A stretch of DNA of 5,692 bases. Source: Bacteroidales bacterium (GTDB taxonomy: Bacteria; Bacteroidota; Bacteroidia; Bacteroidales; Paludibacteraceae). The notes below the pieces were generated by a model. The model did not search any database, was not told where the DNA came from, and was given only the letters and a program-made list of their open reading frames with translations. Of this stretch, positions 1-5,615 are shown in pieces; positions within the stretch are counted from its first letter, which is position 1, and the number at the start of each line of letters is the position of its first letter. The translations under genes and the position numbers were made by a program. The stretch is from the NCBI GenBank assembly GCA_018066005.1, contig JAGHSG010000009.1, forward strand, positions 1 through 5,692. Direction: 5' to 3'.

Positions 1-1008
1 GAGGATTTCAACGGCTACGACTCGTATTTCAATGGCAACGAAGACGGAGACGCTATCTGCTATCTGACCCTCGCCAATAAACTCATTCACGAGTTCAAAC
101 CCTGGGCCATCACCATCGCCGAAGACATATCCGGCATGCCGGGACTGGCACAGCCGATGGAAGACGGCGGTATAGGTTTTGACTACCGTCTTGCTATGGG
201 CATCCCTGATTTCTGGATTAAATATATCAAGGAAGTCAAAGACGAAGACTGGAAAGCCGGACACATCTACTACGAGATGACTAACCGCCGTATGGACGAG
301 AAGACCATCTCCTACGCCGAGAGTCACGACCAAGCACTCGTGGGCGACAAGACGATTATTTTCCGTCTGATTGATGCCGACATGTACTGGCATTTTGAAC
401 ACGGACACTCCACCTATATGGTAGATAGAGGTATCGCTTTGCACAAGATGATTCGGTTGGCTACCGCCTCCACTATCAACGGCGGTTACCTGACCTTTAT
501 GGGTAATGAGTTCGGTCATCCGGAATGGATTGACTTCCCGCGTGAGGGGAATGGCTGGAGTTATAAATATGCTCGCCGGCAGTGGAGTTTAGTAGATAAT
601 CCCAATTACTACTTCGCCGACCTGAACCGCTTTGACAAAGCTATGGTTTCCTTGCTGAAAGACAAGTTGCAACCCGTCCGCGACAAATACGGCGTGCATC
701 TCCCATTTGATGAAAAACTGTGGGATAACGAAGGTGACCAGGTAGTGGCTTACCGCCGTGGCAAACTGGTGTTTGTCTTCAACTGGAACGGACAAAAATC
801 CTTCTCCGATTATGGCATTTTGACCAAAGAAGGCAAATATAAAGTCGTTCTGAACACGGATAGCACGATTTTTGCAGGGTTTGGATTGAGTGATGACAGT
901 GTGGAACACTTCACTATGCCTGACAATCTGTACAAAAAGCAGAAGAAAGGTTGGTTGAAACTATATTTACCTGCTCGTTCGGCAGTAGTACTCGAGCAGA
1001 TTAATTAA
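1..1008 (+). CDS. glgB: 1,4-alpha-glucan (glycogen) branching enzyme, C-terminal part (5' end outside window)
   Basis: Frame 1 is open from the first base and ends at TAA 1006-1008, giving 335 residues of a protein usually near 670-700. The enzyme cuts alpha-1,4 glucan chains and reattaches them through alpha-1,6 bonds in cytoplasmic glycogen. Counting from the first residue here, the piece carries the second half of the GH13 barrel: TIAEDISGMPG with the probable acid/base Glu41 (bases 121-123), GGIGFDYRLAM, and YAESHDQALVGDK with the transition-state-stabilising Asp110 (328-330). MGNEFGHPEWIDFPREGN follows at about 167-184. The C-terminal beta-sandwich domain runs from about 235 to 335. The nucleophile Asp motif lies upstream of the window. 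The protein resembles the eukaryotic/GH13_8 branching enzymes more than E. coli GlgB. A second in-frame TAA follows directly (1009-1011). nagB begins 38 bp downstream on the same strand and could be cotranscribed. Confidence 0.95.
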   Translation, partial: EDFNGYDSYFNGNEDGDAICYLTLANKLIHEFKPWAITIAEDISGMPGLAQPMEDGGIGFDYRLAMGIPDFWIKYIKEVKDEDWKAGHIYYEMTNRRMDEKTISYAESHDQALVGDKTIIFRLIDADMYWHFEHGHSTYMVDRGIALHKMIRLATASTINGGYLTFMGNEFGHPEWIDFPREGNGWSYKYARRQWSLVDNPNYYFADLNRFDKAMVSLLKDKLQPVRDKYGVHLPFDEKLWDNEGDQVVAYRRGKLVFVFNWNGQKSFSDYGILTKEGKYKVVLNTDSTIFAGFGLSDDSVEHFTMPDNLYKKQKKGWLKLYLPARSAVVLEQIN

Positions 1009-1029
1009 TAAACTACTGAGATTAATTAA
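998..1029. repeat. 11-bp direct repeat AGATTAATTAA, two copies 21 bp apart
   Basis: AGATTAATTAA occurs at 998-1008 and again at 1019-1029, exactly 21 bp apart (about two helical turns). The first copy contains the last codons and stop of glgB; the second lies in the glgB-nagB gap. The offset is a multiple of three, so the second copy repeats the ATT AAT TAA ending in the glgB frame. It could be a remnant of a small duplication or a pair of protein-binding half sites; chance in AT-rich DNA is also possible. Confidence 0.5.
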
Positions 1030-1046
1030 CTAAAAAAATCAAAACA

Positions 1047-1856
1047 ATGCGAGTTATTATCGAAAAAGACTACGACTTGATGTCTAAATGGGCAGCCAAT
1101 TACGTAGCAAAAAAAATCAACGCTTTCCAACCTAAGGAGAGCAATCCATTCGTTTTAGGTCTCCCGACAGGGTCGAGTCCTTTGGGCATGTATCGGGAAC
1201 TGATCAAACTGAACCAAAGCGGAAAAGTTAGTTTCCGAAATGTAGTAACCTTCAATATGGACGAGTATGTAGGTTTACCCGAAGAACACCCCGAGAGTTA
1301 TCACAGTTTTATGTGGAATAATTTCTTCTCGCATATTGACATCAAGAAAGAAAATGTCAATATCCTGAACGGCAACGCAGCCGATTTGGAGGCAGAATGC
1401 GCCCGCTACGAGGAGAAAATCAAGAACTACGGCGGCATAGACCTATTCCTTGGCGGCATCGGTCCTGACGGACATATTGCCTTTAACGAGCCGGGCAGTT
1501 CACTCACCAGTCGGACACGCAAAAAAGAACTGACTACCGACACCATTATTGCTAATAGCCGTTTCTTTGACAACGATGTCAATAAAGTGCCCAAAACGGC
1601 TTTAACCGTAGGTGTAGGTACTGTCATGGATGCCAAGGAAGTGCTTATTTTGGTTAATGGCCACAACAAAGCACGCGCCCTACTGCATGTTATTGAGAAA
1701 CCTATCTCGCACATGTGGACGGTTAGCGCCTTGCAGATGCACCAACACGGTATTATCGTCTGCGACGACCTTGCTTGCGATGAACTCAAAGTAGGTACCT
1801 ACCGTTATTTCAAAGACATTGAGAAGAACAATCTGAATCCTGACACGCTGCTTTGA
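1047..1856 (+). CDS. nagB: Glucosamine-6-phosphate deaminase (short, E. coli-type)
   Basis: This 269-residue protein converts glucosamine 6-phosphate to fructose 6-phosphate and ammonia in the cytoplasm, the last step of GlcNAc/glucosamine catabolism. Its length and residue numbering match E. coli NagB (266 aa) closely. The phosphate loop LPTGSSP is at 39-45, FNMDEYVGL contains catalytic Asp72, and GPDGHIAFNEPGSS contains Asp141, His143 and Glu148. Residues known from the E. coli allosteric GlcNAc-6-phosphate site are also present (Ser151, Ser152, Arg158, Lys160, Tyr254), so homohexameric allosteric control is likely. It lacks the C-terminal extension found in long NagB-like proteins of some Bacteroides. 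The ATG follows an A-rich leader without a clear Shine-Dalgarno, as is usual in Bacteroidota. I found no TAnnTTTG promoter in the 38-bp gap, so transcription probably comes from upstream. Its TGA overlaps the miaB start. Confidence 0.97.
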   Translation: MRVIIEKDYDLMSKWAANYVAKKINAFQPKESNPFVLGLPTGSSPLGMYRELIKLNQSGKVSFRNVVTFNMDEYVGLPEEHPESYHSFMWNNFFSHIDIKKENVNILNGNAADLEAECARYEEKIKNYGGIDLFLGGIGPDGHIAFNEPGSSLTSRTRKKELTTDTIIANSRFFDNDVNKVPKTALTVGVGTVMDAKEVLILVNGHNKARALLHVIEKPISHMWTVSALQMHQHGIIVCDDLACDELKVGTYRYFKDIEKNNLNPDTLL

Positions 1857-3208
1857 AATTCTACATTGAAACATACGGATGTCAGATGAACGTAGCAGAT
1901 TCGGAAGTGGTGGCTGCTATTATGCAGACCACCCAAGCCGAACTGACAGAGTGTATTGAGGAGGCGGACATCGTCATCCTCAATACATGTTCTATACGCG
2001 ACAAAGCCGAACAAACAGTCCTTCATCGTCTTGAGGAAATTAGAGCCTTAATCAACAAAGCGAAAGCGCAACAAGGTCGAAGACCCCAACAATGCATCAT
2101 CGGTGTCATCGGCTGCATGGCGGAGCGGATGGGCGAAGAGTTAATTAACAAGTGGAAAGTGGATTTTGTAGCTGGACCGGATGCCTATTTGGACATTCCT
2201 AATCTGTTAGGTCAAGCGTTACAGGGACATAAAGCCATCAACGTTGAACTATCCACAACCGAGACTTATCGGGACATCATCCCGGCACGAATAGGAAAGA
2301 GTATATCGGGCTTTGTCAGCATCATGCGCGGATGCAATAATTTCTGTTCCTACTGTGTGGTACCTTATACCCGGGGACGGGAACGCAGCCGCGATGTAGA
2401 GAGTATTCTTGCAGAAGTCAAAGACCTGCAAGCCAAAGGGTATAAGGAAGTTACGCTACTTGGGCAGAATGTCAATTCGTACCACTTTGTTTCGGTTGAC
2501 GATGCACAAGGCACAATGCACGATGTAGATTTTCCTCAACTGCTCGAGTTAGTAGCCGACGCCGTACCTGATATGCGGGTGCGTTTTACGACGTCGCACC
2601 CCAAAGATATGTCCGACAAGACGCTGGAAGCCATCAGTCGGCATAAGAACTTATGCAAGTTCATTCACCTGCCTGTGCAAAGTGGCAGTAACCGCATCTT
2701 GGATATTATGAACCGCAAGTACACCCGTGAGTGGTATTTGGACCGTATTGCCGCCATCCGGCGAATCTTGCCCGAAGCCACTATAGGAACGGATGTTTTT
2801 TGCGGATTCCATAGCGAGACACTGGAAGACCATGCACAAACGTTGTCGCTGATGCGTGAGGTGGGTTTTGATACAGCCTTTATGTTTAAATATTCGGAAC
2901 GCCCGGGCACGCGCGCGAGCAAAGTCTATCCGGATAATATCCCCGAAGAAGAAAAAGTGCGCCGTTTGAACGAGATTATAGCCCTGCAAAACGAACTGTC
3001 ACTTGCCAGCAACCAACGCGAAATAGGCAAGACGGTAGAGGTACTGGTTGAGGGTTATAGCAAACGCAGCCATGACGATATGTACGGACGTACAGGCACC
3101 TATAAAACGGTTGTCTTCCCCCGTGCCGGCCGCCATATAGGCGAATTTGTCAACGTGCGTATTCTGGAAGCATCAGCAGCCACGTTGAAAGGTGAAATAG
3201 TAGAATAA
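1853..3208 (+). CDS. miaB: tRNA-2-methylthio-N6-dimethylallyladenosine synthase (radical SAM methylthiotransferase), TTG start
   Basis: MiaB adds a methylthio group to i6A37 of tRNAs that read UNN codons, using two 4Fe-4S clusters and S-adenosylmethionine. The 451-residue protein has the complete architecture. The N-terminal UPF0004 domain has cluster cysteines Cys10 (ETYGCQMN), Cys46 (LNTCSIRD) and Cys88 (VIGCMAE). The radical SAM motif CNNFCSYC gives Cys161, Cys165 and Cys168. Typical blocks LLGQNVNSY, RFTTSHP and HLPVQSGS follow, and a TRAM domain occupies about 385-450. GFHSET (318-323) replaces the GFPGET of E. coli and is the Bacteroidota form as I recall it. No ATG precedes the conserved KFYIETYGCQMN segment: the frame is closed by TGA at 1841-1843, and the first Met (residue 12) lies after the Cys10 ligand. 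The start must therefore be TTG 1853-1855, overlapping the nagB TGA by 4 bp and suggesting translational coupling. The N-terminus is shorter than in Bacteroides MiaB, which has a leader of roughly 15 residues. Confidence 0.95.
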   Translation: MKFYIETYGCQMNVADSEVVAAIMQTTQAELTECIEEADIVILNTCSIRDKAEQTVLHRLEEIRALINKAKAQQGRRPQQCIIGVIGCMAERMGEELINKWKVDFVAGPDAYLDIPNLLGQALQGHKAINVELSTTETYRDIIPARIGKSISGFVSIMRGCNNFCSYCVVPYTRGRERSRDVESILAEVKDLQAKGYKEVTLLGQNVNSYHFVSVDDAQGTMHDVDFPQLLELVADAVPDMRVRFTTSHPKDMSDKTLEAISRHKNLCKFIHLPVQSGSNRILDIMNRKYTREWYLDRIAAIRRILPEATIGTDVFCGFHSETLEDHAQTLSLMREVGFDTAFMFKYSERPGTRASKVYPDNIPEEEKVRRLNEIIALQNELSLASNQREIGKTVEVLVEGYSKRSHDDMYGRTGTYKTVVFPRAGRHIGEFVNVRILEASAATLKGEIVE

Positions 3209-3222
3209 TTCTATGCTGATGT

Positions 3223-3246
3223 AAGTGGGATTTACAGCCACTTTTT
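3223..3246 (+). terminator. Possible intrinsic terminator of miaB, overlapping the corA 3' end
   Basis: AAGTGG (3223-3228) pairs perfectly with CCACTT (3238-3243) across a 9-base loop, and the T run continues to 3246. In the plus direction this is a short hairpin with a T tract 15 bp after the miaB stop. The stem is only 6 bp and two of the five Ts are inside it, so it is weak. On the minus strand no T tract follows the stem. The hairpin covers the last codons and stop of corA. A second, AT-rich palindrome (TAGAATAATTCTA, 3201-3213) spans the miaB stop. Confidence 0.35.
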
Positions 3247-4179
3247 CCACTTGAAAATACCCAAGACGGCCAAGGTGAAGATGAGCATCAGGCCAATAGA
3301 GAACAGATAACCGTGTTCCCAATGCAGTTCGGGCATGAAATCAAAGTTCATGCCGTACATGCTGGCTATCAACGTAGGCGGCAGGAAAATAACATTCACC
3401 ACCGTAAAAATCTTAATAATCTTGTTCTGCTCAATATTAACCAGACCAAGGAAGGTATCCTGCAGGTAGTCCAGACGGTCAAAACCAAATCGCGTATAAT
3501 CAAACAGCGAATTGATATCCTTAATAATCATCGTCAGACGCGGTTGCAGTTCCTGCGGGAAGAAATCACATTTGAGGAAGTTGCTGATTACGCGTTGTTT
3601 ATCCATGATGTTCTGACGGATAAGGGTAACTTTTTCCTGCAAGTCCTTAATCTGAATCAGTACTTCTTCATCCACATGATCGGATGCGTTAATCTCGGTA
3701 CTCAACGTAGTAATCAGATCGGTCGTGTCCTCAATCAAGTCAGCGTCCTTCTCCACTCGCGTCTCCATCAACGCTACCAGCACATGAAAACCGGTCGGGA
3801 ACGACCGGGCAGCCACCTGCATTTTTTTGACTGTATCCACAAACGACTGCAACTCCACATCACGCGAAGTCACCAGAATACCGTTTTTTAGCACGAAGTT
3901 GACGGGCTCAATCTCGAAATTATCTTTTAAGAAGTTGGAGTTGGCAACAATGGAATCATCCGTCTGAATATAACGAGATGACATCTCAATCTCTTCCATC
4001 TCTTCATCTTCCTGAATATCAATCTTTAAGAAGCCTTCTAATGTGTCCTCGGTTTTGTCCGAAACATCCAACAAATCAATCCAGACAATATCTTTCTTGT
4101 CCAGTTCCTTCAAGGCATTAATGGTCTTGGCAATTTTTATTTTGTCGTTATCACGATAATAAATTCTTAATTCTGACAT
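3232..4179 (-). CDS. corA: CorA-family magnesium/divalent cation transport protein
   Basis: CorA forms a pentameric inner-membrane channel that takes up Mg2+ (in some members Co2+ or Ni2+). This 315-residue protein is full length for the family. It has a soluble N-terminal alpha/beta domain (about 1-130, with an acidic stretch near 57-65), and long helices at about 130-252 that would form the funnel and stalk. Transmembrane segment 1 (about 253-276) ends in the signature YGMNF (275-279). A short loop MPELHW follows, with Glu284 in the place of the acidic loop of Thermotoga CorA, then transmembrane segment 2 (about 290-309) and the basic tail KWKKWL. The ATG at 4179-4177 sits 7 bp after the rsmA stop. 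GAGAAAG just upstream is a reasonable Shine-Dalgarno-like sequence overlapping that stop, so rsmA-corA is very probably an operon with coupled translation. It converges on miaB with a 23-bp gap. Confidence 0.95.
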   Translation of the reverse strand: MSELRIYYRDNDKIKIAKTINALKELDKKDIVWIDLLDVSDKTEDTLEGFLKIDIQEDEEMEEIEMSSRYIQTDDSIVANSNFLKDNFEIEPVNFVLKNGILVTSRDVELQSFVDTVKKMQVAARSFPTGFHVLVALMETRVEKDADLIEDTTDLITTLSTEINASDHVDEEVLIQIKDLQEKVTLIRQNIMDKQRVISNFLKCDFFPQELQPRLTMIIKDINSLFDYTRFGFDRLDYLQDTFLGLVNIEQNKIIKIFTVVNVIFLPPTLIASMYGMNFDFMPELHWEHGYLFSIGLMLIFTLAVLGIFKWKKWL

Positions 4180-4186
4180 AACTTTC

Positions 4187-4963
4187 TCAAATTTTGAATT
4201 TTGAATTTTGAATTATGAGTGTTAACTCAATAAATTCTTCTACACTCAGCTGTTCGGGTCGGCGCGTAAATATATTCTCTTCGAGGATAGGATTTCCTTT
4301 TCCTGCCAGCTGTTGAAGAGAATTGCGCATCTGCTTTCGGCGTTGATTAAAAGCAGTCTTGACCACTGTTTTGAACAACTGTTCATCACATCCCAAGGTC
4401 GTTCTGCTGTTTCTTTTCATCCGAATAACAGCCGACTTGACCTTTGGAGGAGGAGCAAAAACATGTTCAGGAACTGTCTCCAAGTATTCAATATCGTACC
4501 ATGCTTGCAGCAAAACGGACAAAATTCCGTATGCTTTTTTACCGGGACCGCTTGCCAAACGCTCTGCCACTTCTTTCTGAATCATGCCGGAGCAAACAGG
4601 GATACGGTCCTTATAATCAAGTACTTTGAAGAAAATTTGCGAAGATATATTGTAGGGATAATTGCCAATAACACAAAAATCTCCTGTCGGATATAATTTA
4701 TTCAGATCCAATTTAAGGAAGTCCCCTTCAATCACATTCAACTCCGGATACCACTCATGCAGATAACGCACGGACTCGTTATCCAATTCAATAGCGGTCA
4801 GTTGAATTTGTGGATTTTGTAAAAGGAATTGTGTCAAAACGCCCATGCCGGGTCCTATTTCCAGAACCTGACCTACAGGGGCAGTATCAGCAATTCGACG
4901 GGCGACGCCCAAGTCTTTCAAGAAGTGCTGGCCCAAAGATTTCTTGGCGCGTACTTGTTGCAT
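4187..4963 (-). CDS. rsmA: 16S rRNA (adenine1518-N6/adenine1519-N6)-dimethyltransferase
   Basis: RsmA (KsgA) dimethylates two adjacent adenines in the 3' terminal helix of 16S rRNA and acts as a late checkpoint in 30S subunit assembly. The 258-residue protein has the family landmarks in order: KKSLGQHFL (7-15), SAM-binding motif I EIGPGMGVLT (35-44), the acidic residue after strand 2 in AIELD (57-61), EGDFLKLD (79-86), and catalytic NYPYN (101-105; NLPYN in E. coli). The substrate-side motif PEHVFAPPPKVKSAV follows at 165-179, and then the small helical C-terminal domain. The ATG at 4963-4961 leads directly into the conserved start. The last seven residues (QNSKFKI) come from the 7-bp repeat tract and have no counterpart in the family, whose members typically end around the preceding SVEEFIELT. 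A face-to-face promoter lies about 100 bp upstream. corA follows 7 bp downstream. Confidence 0.97.
   Translation of the reverse strand: MQQVRAKKSLGQHFLKDLGVARRIADTAPVGQVLEIGPGMGVLTQFLLQNPQIQLTAIELDNESVRYLHEWYPELNVIEGDFLKLDLNKLYPTGDFCVIGNYPYNISSQIFFKVLDYKDRIPVCSGMIQKEVAERLASGPGKKAYGILSVLLQAWYDIEYLETVPEHVFAPPPKVKSAVIRMKRNSRTTLGCDEQLFKTVVKTAFNQRRKQMRNSLQQLAGKGNPILEENIFTRRPEQLSVEEFIELTLIIQNSKFKI
4190..4214. repeat. 7-bp tandem repeat (TTTTGAA on plus strand), about 3.6 copies
   Basis: Three exact TTTTGAA units lie at 4192-4198, 4199-4205 and 4206-4212, with period 7 holding from 4190 to 4214. On the minus strand the unit reads TTCAAAA and encodes the last residues of RsmA (QNSKFKI), ending one base before the TGA. 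Because 7 is not a multiple of 3, any gain or loss of a unit changes the rsmA reading frame. Such short repeats can expand or contract by replication slippage. Confidence 0.9.
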
Positions 4964-4985
4964 TTTCAGGGTGATAGTCGTCCAT
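4887..4985 (-). other. Upstream ORF overlapping the rsmA start out of frame (32 codons, doubtful)
   Basis: An ATG at 4985-4983, 22 bases before the rsmA ATG on the same strand, opens a 32-codon frame (starting MDDYHPENATS) that ends at TGA 4889-4887, inside rsmA. It lies downstream of the predicted rsmA promoter and so would be in the mRNA. No ribosome-binding signal or family resemblance is visible. If translated it would compete with rsmA initiation; it may equally be a chance frame. Confidence 0.15.
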
Positions 4986-5019
4986 AGATGATTTAATTAC
5001 AAATTTTTAATTAACATTA

Positions 5020-5051
5020 TTTGCGTATTTGCAAAAAAAATAGTACCTTTG
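5020..5051 (+). promoter_or_regulatory. Bacteroides-type promoter driving the GtrA-family gene
   Basis: A -33 box TTTG (5020-5023) and a -7 box TACCTTTG (5044-5051, matching TAnnTTTG) are separated by 20 bp, the usual spacing for the primary sigma factor of Bacteroidota. Transcription should start near 5055-5059, leaving an AT-rich leader of roughly 45 bases before the ATG at 5103. A spare TTTG at 5028-5031 is too close to serve as the -33 box. Confidence 0.7.
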
Positions 5052-5066
5052 CACGCAAATTCGCTG

Positions 5067-5098
5067 CAAAGTTACAGAAAAAAATTTATTTAACCAAA
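5067..5098 (-). promoter_or_regulatory. Bacteroides-type promoter driving rsmA-corA, face to face with the GtrA-gene promoter
   Basis: On the minus strand TTTG (5098-5095) and TAACTTTG (5074-5067, matching TAnnTTTG) are again exactly 20 bp apart. The start should fall near 5059-5063, giving a leader of about 97 bases before the rsmA ATG. Its -7 box forms the right arm of the inverted repeat TTTGCA (5048-5053) / TGCAAA (5065-5070), whose left arm belongs to the opposing promoter's -7 box. Confidence 0.65.
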
Positions 5099-5102
5099 TA
5101 AA
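5085..5102 (+). repeat. Inverted repeat (7-bp A/T stem, 4-base loop) abutting the GtrA-family start codon
   Basis: TTTATTT (5085-5091) and AAATAAA (5096-5102) are perfect complements around the loop AACC, and the ATG begins at the next base. In the mRNA this could form a weak hairpin directly before the start codon. The right arm also overlaps the -33 box of the rsmA promoter. All seven pairs are A-U, so stability is low, and in this AT-rich leader it could arise by chance. Confidence 0.4.
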
Positions 5103-5591
5103 ATGCAAAAAATAGCCCAATTTATTACAAAAATAGTTGATTTCTTCTATCAACCTTTCCGAAAAATGCTGCCAAAGCAGGTTTTTAGATATGGTGCCTG
5201 CGGAGGTGGAAATATGGTTTTGGACTGGATATTGTACTTTATTATCTATAATTTCGTCATCGGTCATGACCTTATATATATAGGTACATTATGTCTGACA
5301 CCACATATTGCCAGTTTGTGTATTGTTTTTCCAATTACGCTTTTAACCGGTTTTTGGTTGAATAAGTATGTTACTTTTACTCAATCTTGTCTCAAAAGCA
5401 GTACCCAATTAATTCGGTATATATCTATTGTAGCACTCAATTTGACTATTAATTATTTTGGACTTAAACTTTGTGTTGAGATATGGGGTTGGTATCCGAC
5501 ACCCAGTAAAATGGCAATTACACTCTTAACTGTTTTGATAAGTTATTTTGGACAGAAGTATTTTTCTTTCAAGCAGTTACAGAAGTTTTGA
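5103..5591 (+). CDS. GtrA-family integral membrane protein (probable lipid-linked sugar translocation)
   Basis: This 162-residue protein fits the GtrA family (PF04138), small four-helix membrane proteins. The namesake is proposed to flip undecaprenyl-phosphate-linked glucose during O-antigen or cell-wall glycosylation, so function is inferred from the family. An amphipathic, basic N-terminus (1-26) precedes QVFRYGACGGGNMVLDW, the glycine-rich entry to transmembrane segment 1 (about 27-53). Further segments lie at about 67-88, 104-126 and 136-156. The family repeats F.LNKYVTF after segment 2 (84-92) and QKYFSFK after segment 4 (151-157) are visible. It is slightly longer than the usual 120-150 residues. 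No glycosyltransferase partner (GtrB-like) is present in the window; one could lie downstream. The coding region is about 34% G+C by hand count of seven lines, against near half in sampled nagB lines. It has its own promoter, face to face with that of rsmA. Confidence 0.85.
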   Translation: MQKIAQFITKIVDFFYQPFRKMLPKQVFRYGACGGGNMVLDWILYFIIYNFVIGHDLIYIGTLCLTPHIASLCIVFPITLLTGFWLNKYVTFTQSCLKSSTQLIRYISIVALNLTINYFGLKLCVEIWGWYPTPSKMAITLLTVLISYFGQKYFSFKQLQKF

Positions 5592-5597
5592 AAGTAG

Positions 5598-5615
5598 AAA
5601 TGAACATTCATTTTT
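5598..5615 (+). terminator. Weak AT-rich hairpin after the GtrA-family gene, tentative terminator
   Basis: AAATGAA (5598-5604) and TTCATTT (5607-5613) are perfect inverted arms separated by two bases, followed by two more Ts, 6 bp after the stop codon. A real loop would need to open at least one central pair. The stem is nearly all A-T, so it is a poor terminator. I see no gene, promoter pair or other structure in the remaining bases to 5692. Confidence 0.25.

Noticed and set aside
1..135. glgB start at ATG 136
   Set aside because: The frame is open to the window edge, and the bases before 136 encode conserved branching-enzyme sequence including the acid/base Glu, so the gene is truncated by the window.
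870..1046. A separate promoter for nagB in the glgB end or gap
   Set aside because: TTTG occurs in the glgB end (for example in GGGTTTGG), but no TAnnTTTG box at a suitable distance was found.
1427..1789. 120-codon minus-strand frame opposite nagB
   Set aside because: It is antisense to the catalytic region of nagB and encodes a Ser/Thr/Pro-rich sequence without motifs.
1886..1888. ATG at MiaB residue 12 as the start codon
   Set aside because: It would remove KFYIETYGCQ, including the conserved cluster ligand Cys10, so TTG 1853 is preferred.
2651..2989. Minus-strand frames of 112 and 85 codons opposite miaB
   Set aside because: Both lie inside the conserved radical SAM region of miaB and overlap each other; neither product is recognisable.
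3313..3891. 192-codon plus-strand frame opposite corA
   Set aside because: corA on the other strand has the full family signature; the plus-strand product is a low-complexity mix rich in His, Gln and Arg with no domain, a typical antisense shadow.
4313..4696. Plus-strand frames of 127, 73 and 61 codons opposite rsmA
   Set aside because: They overlap one another in different frames and are antisense to conserved RsmA motifs including NYPYN.
5007..5267. 86-codon minus-strand frame across the promoter gap and the start of the GtrA-family gene
   Set aside because: It is antisense to a recognisable GtrA N-terminus, runs through both promoters and the leader hairpin, and its product shows no family features.
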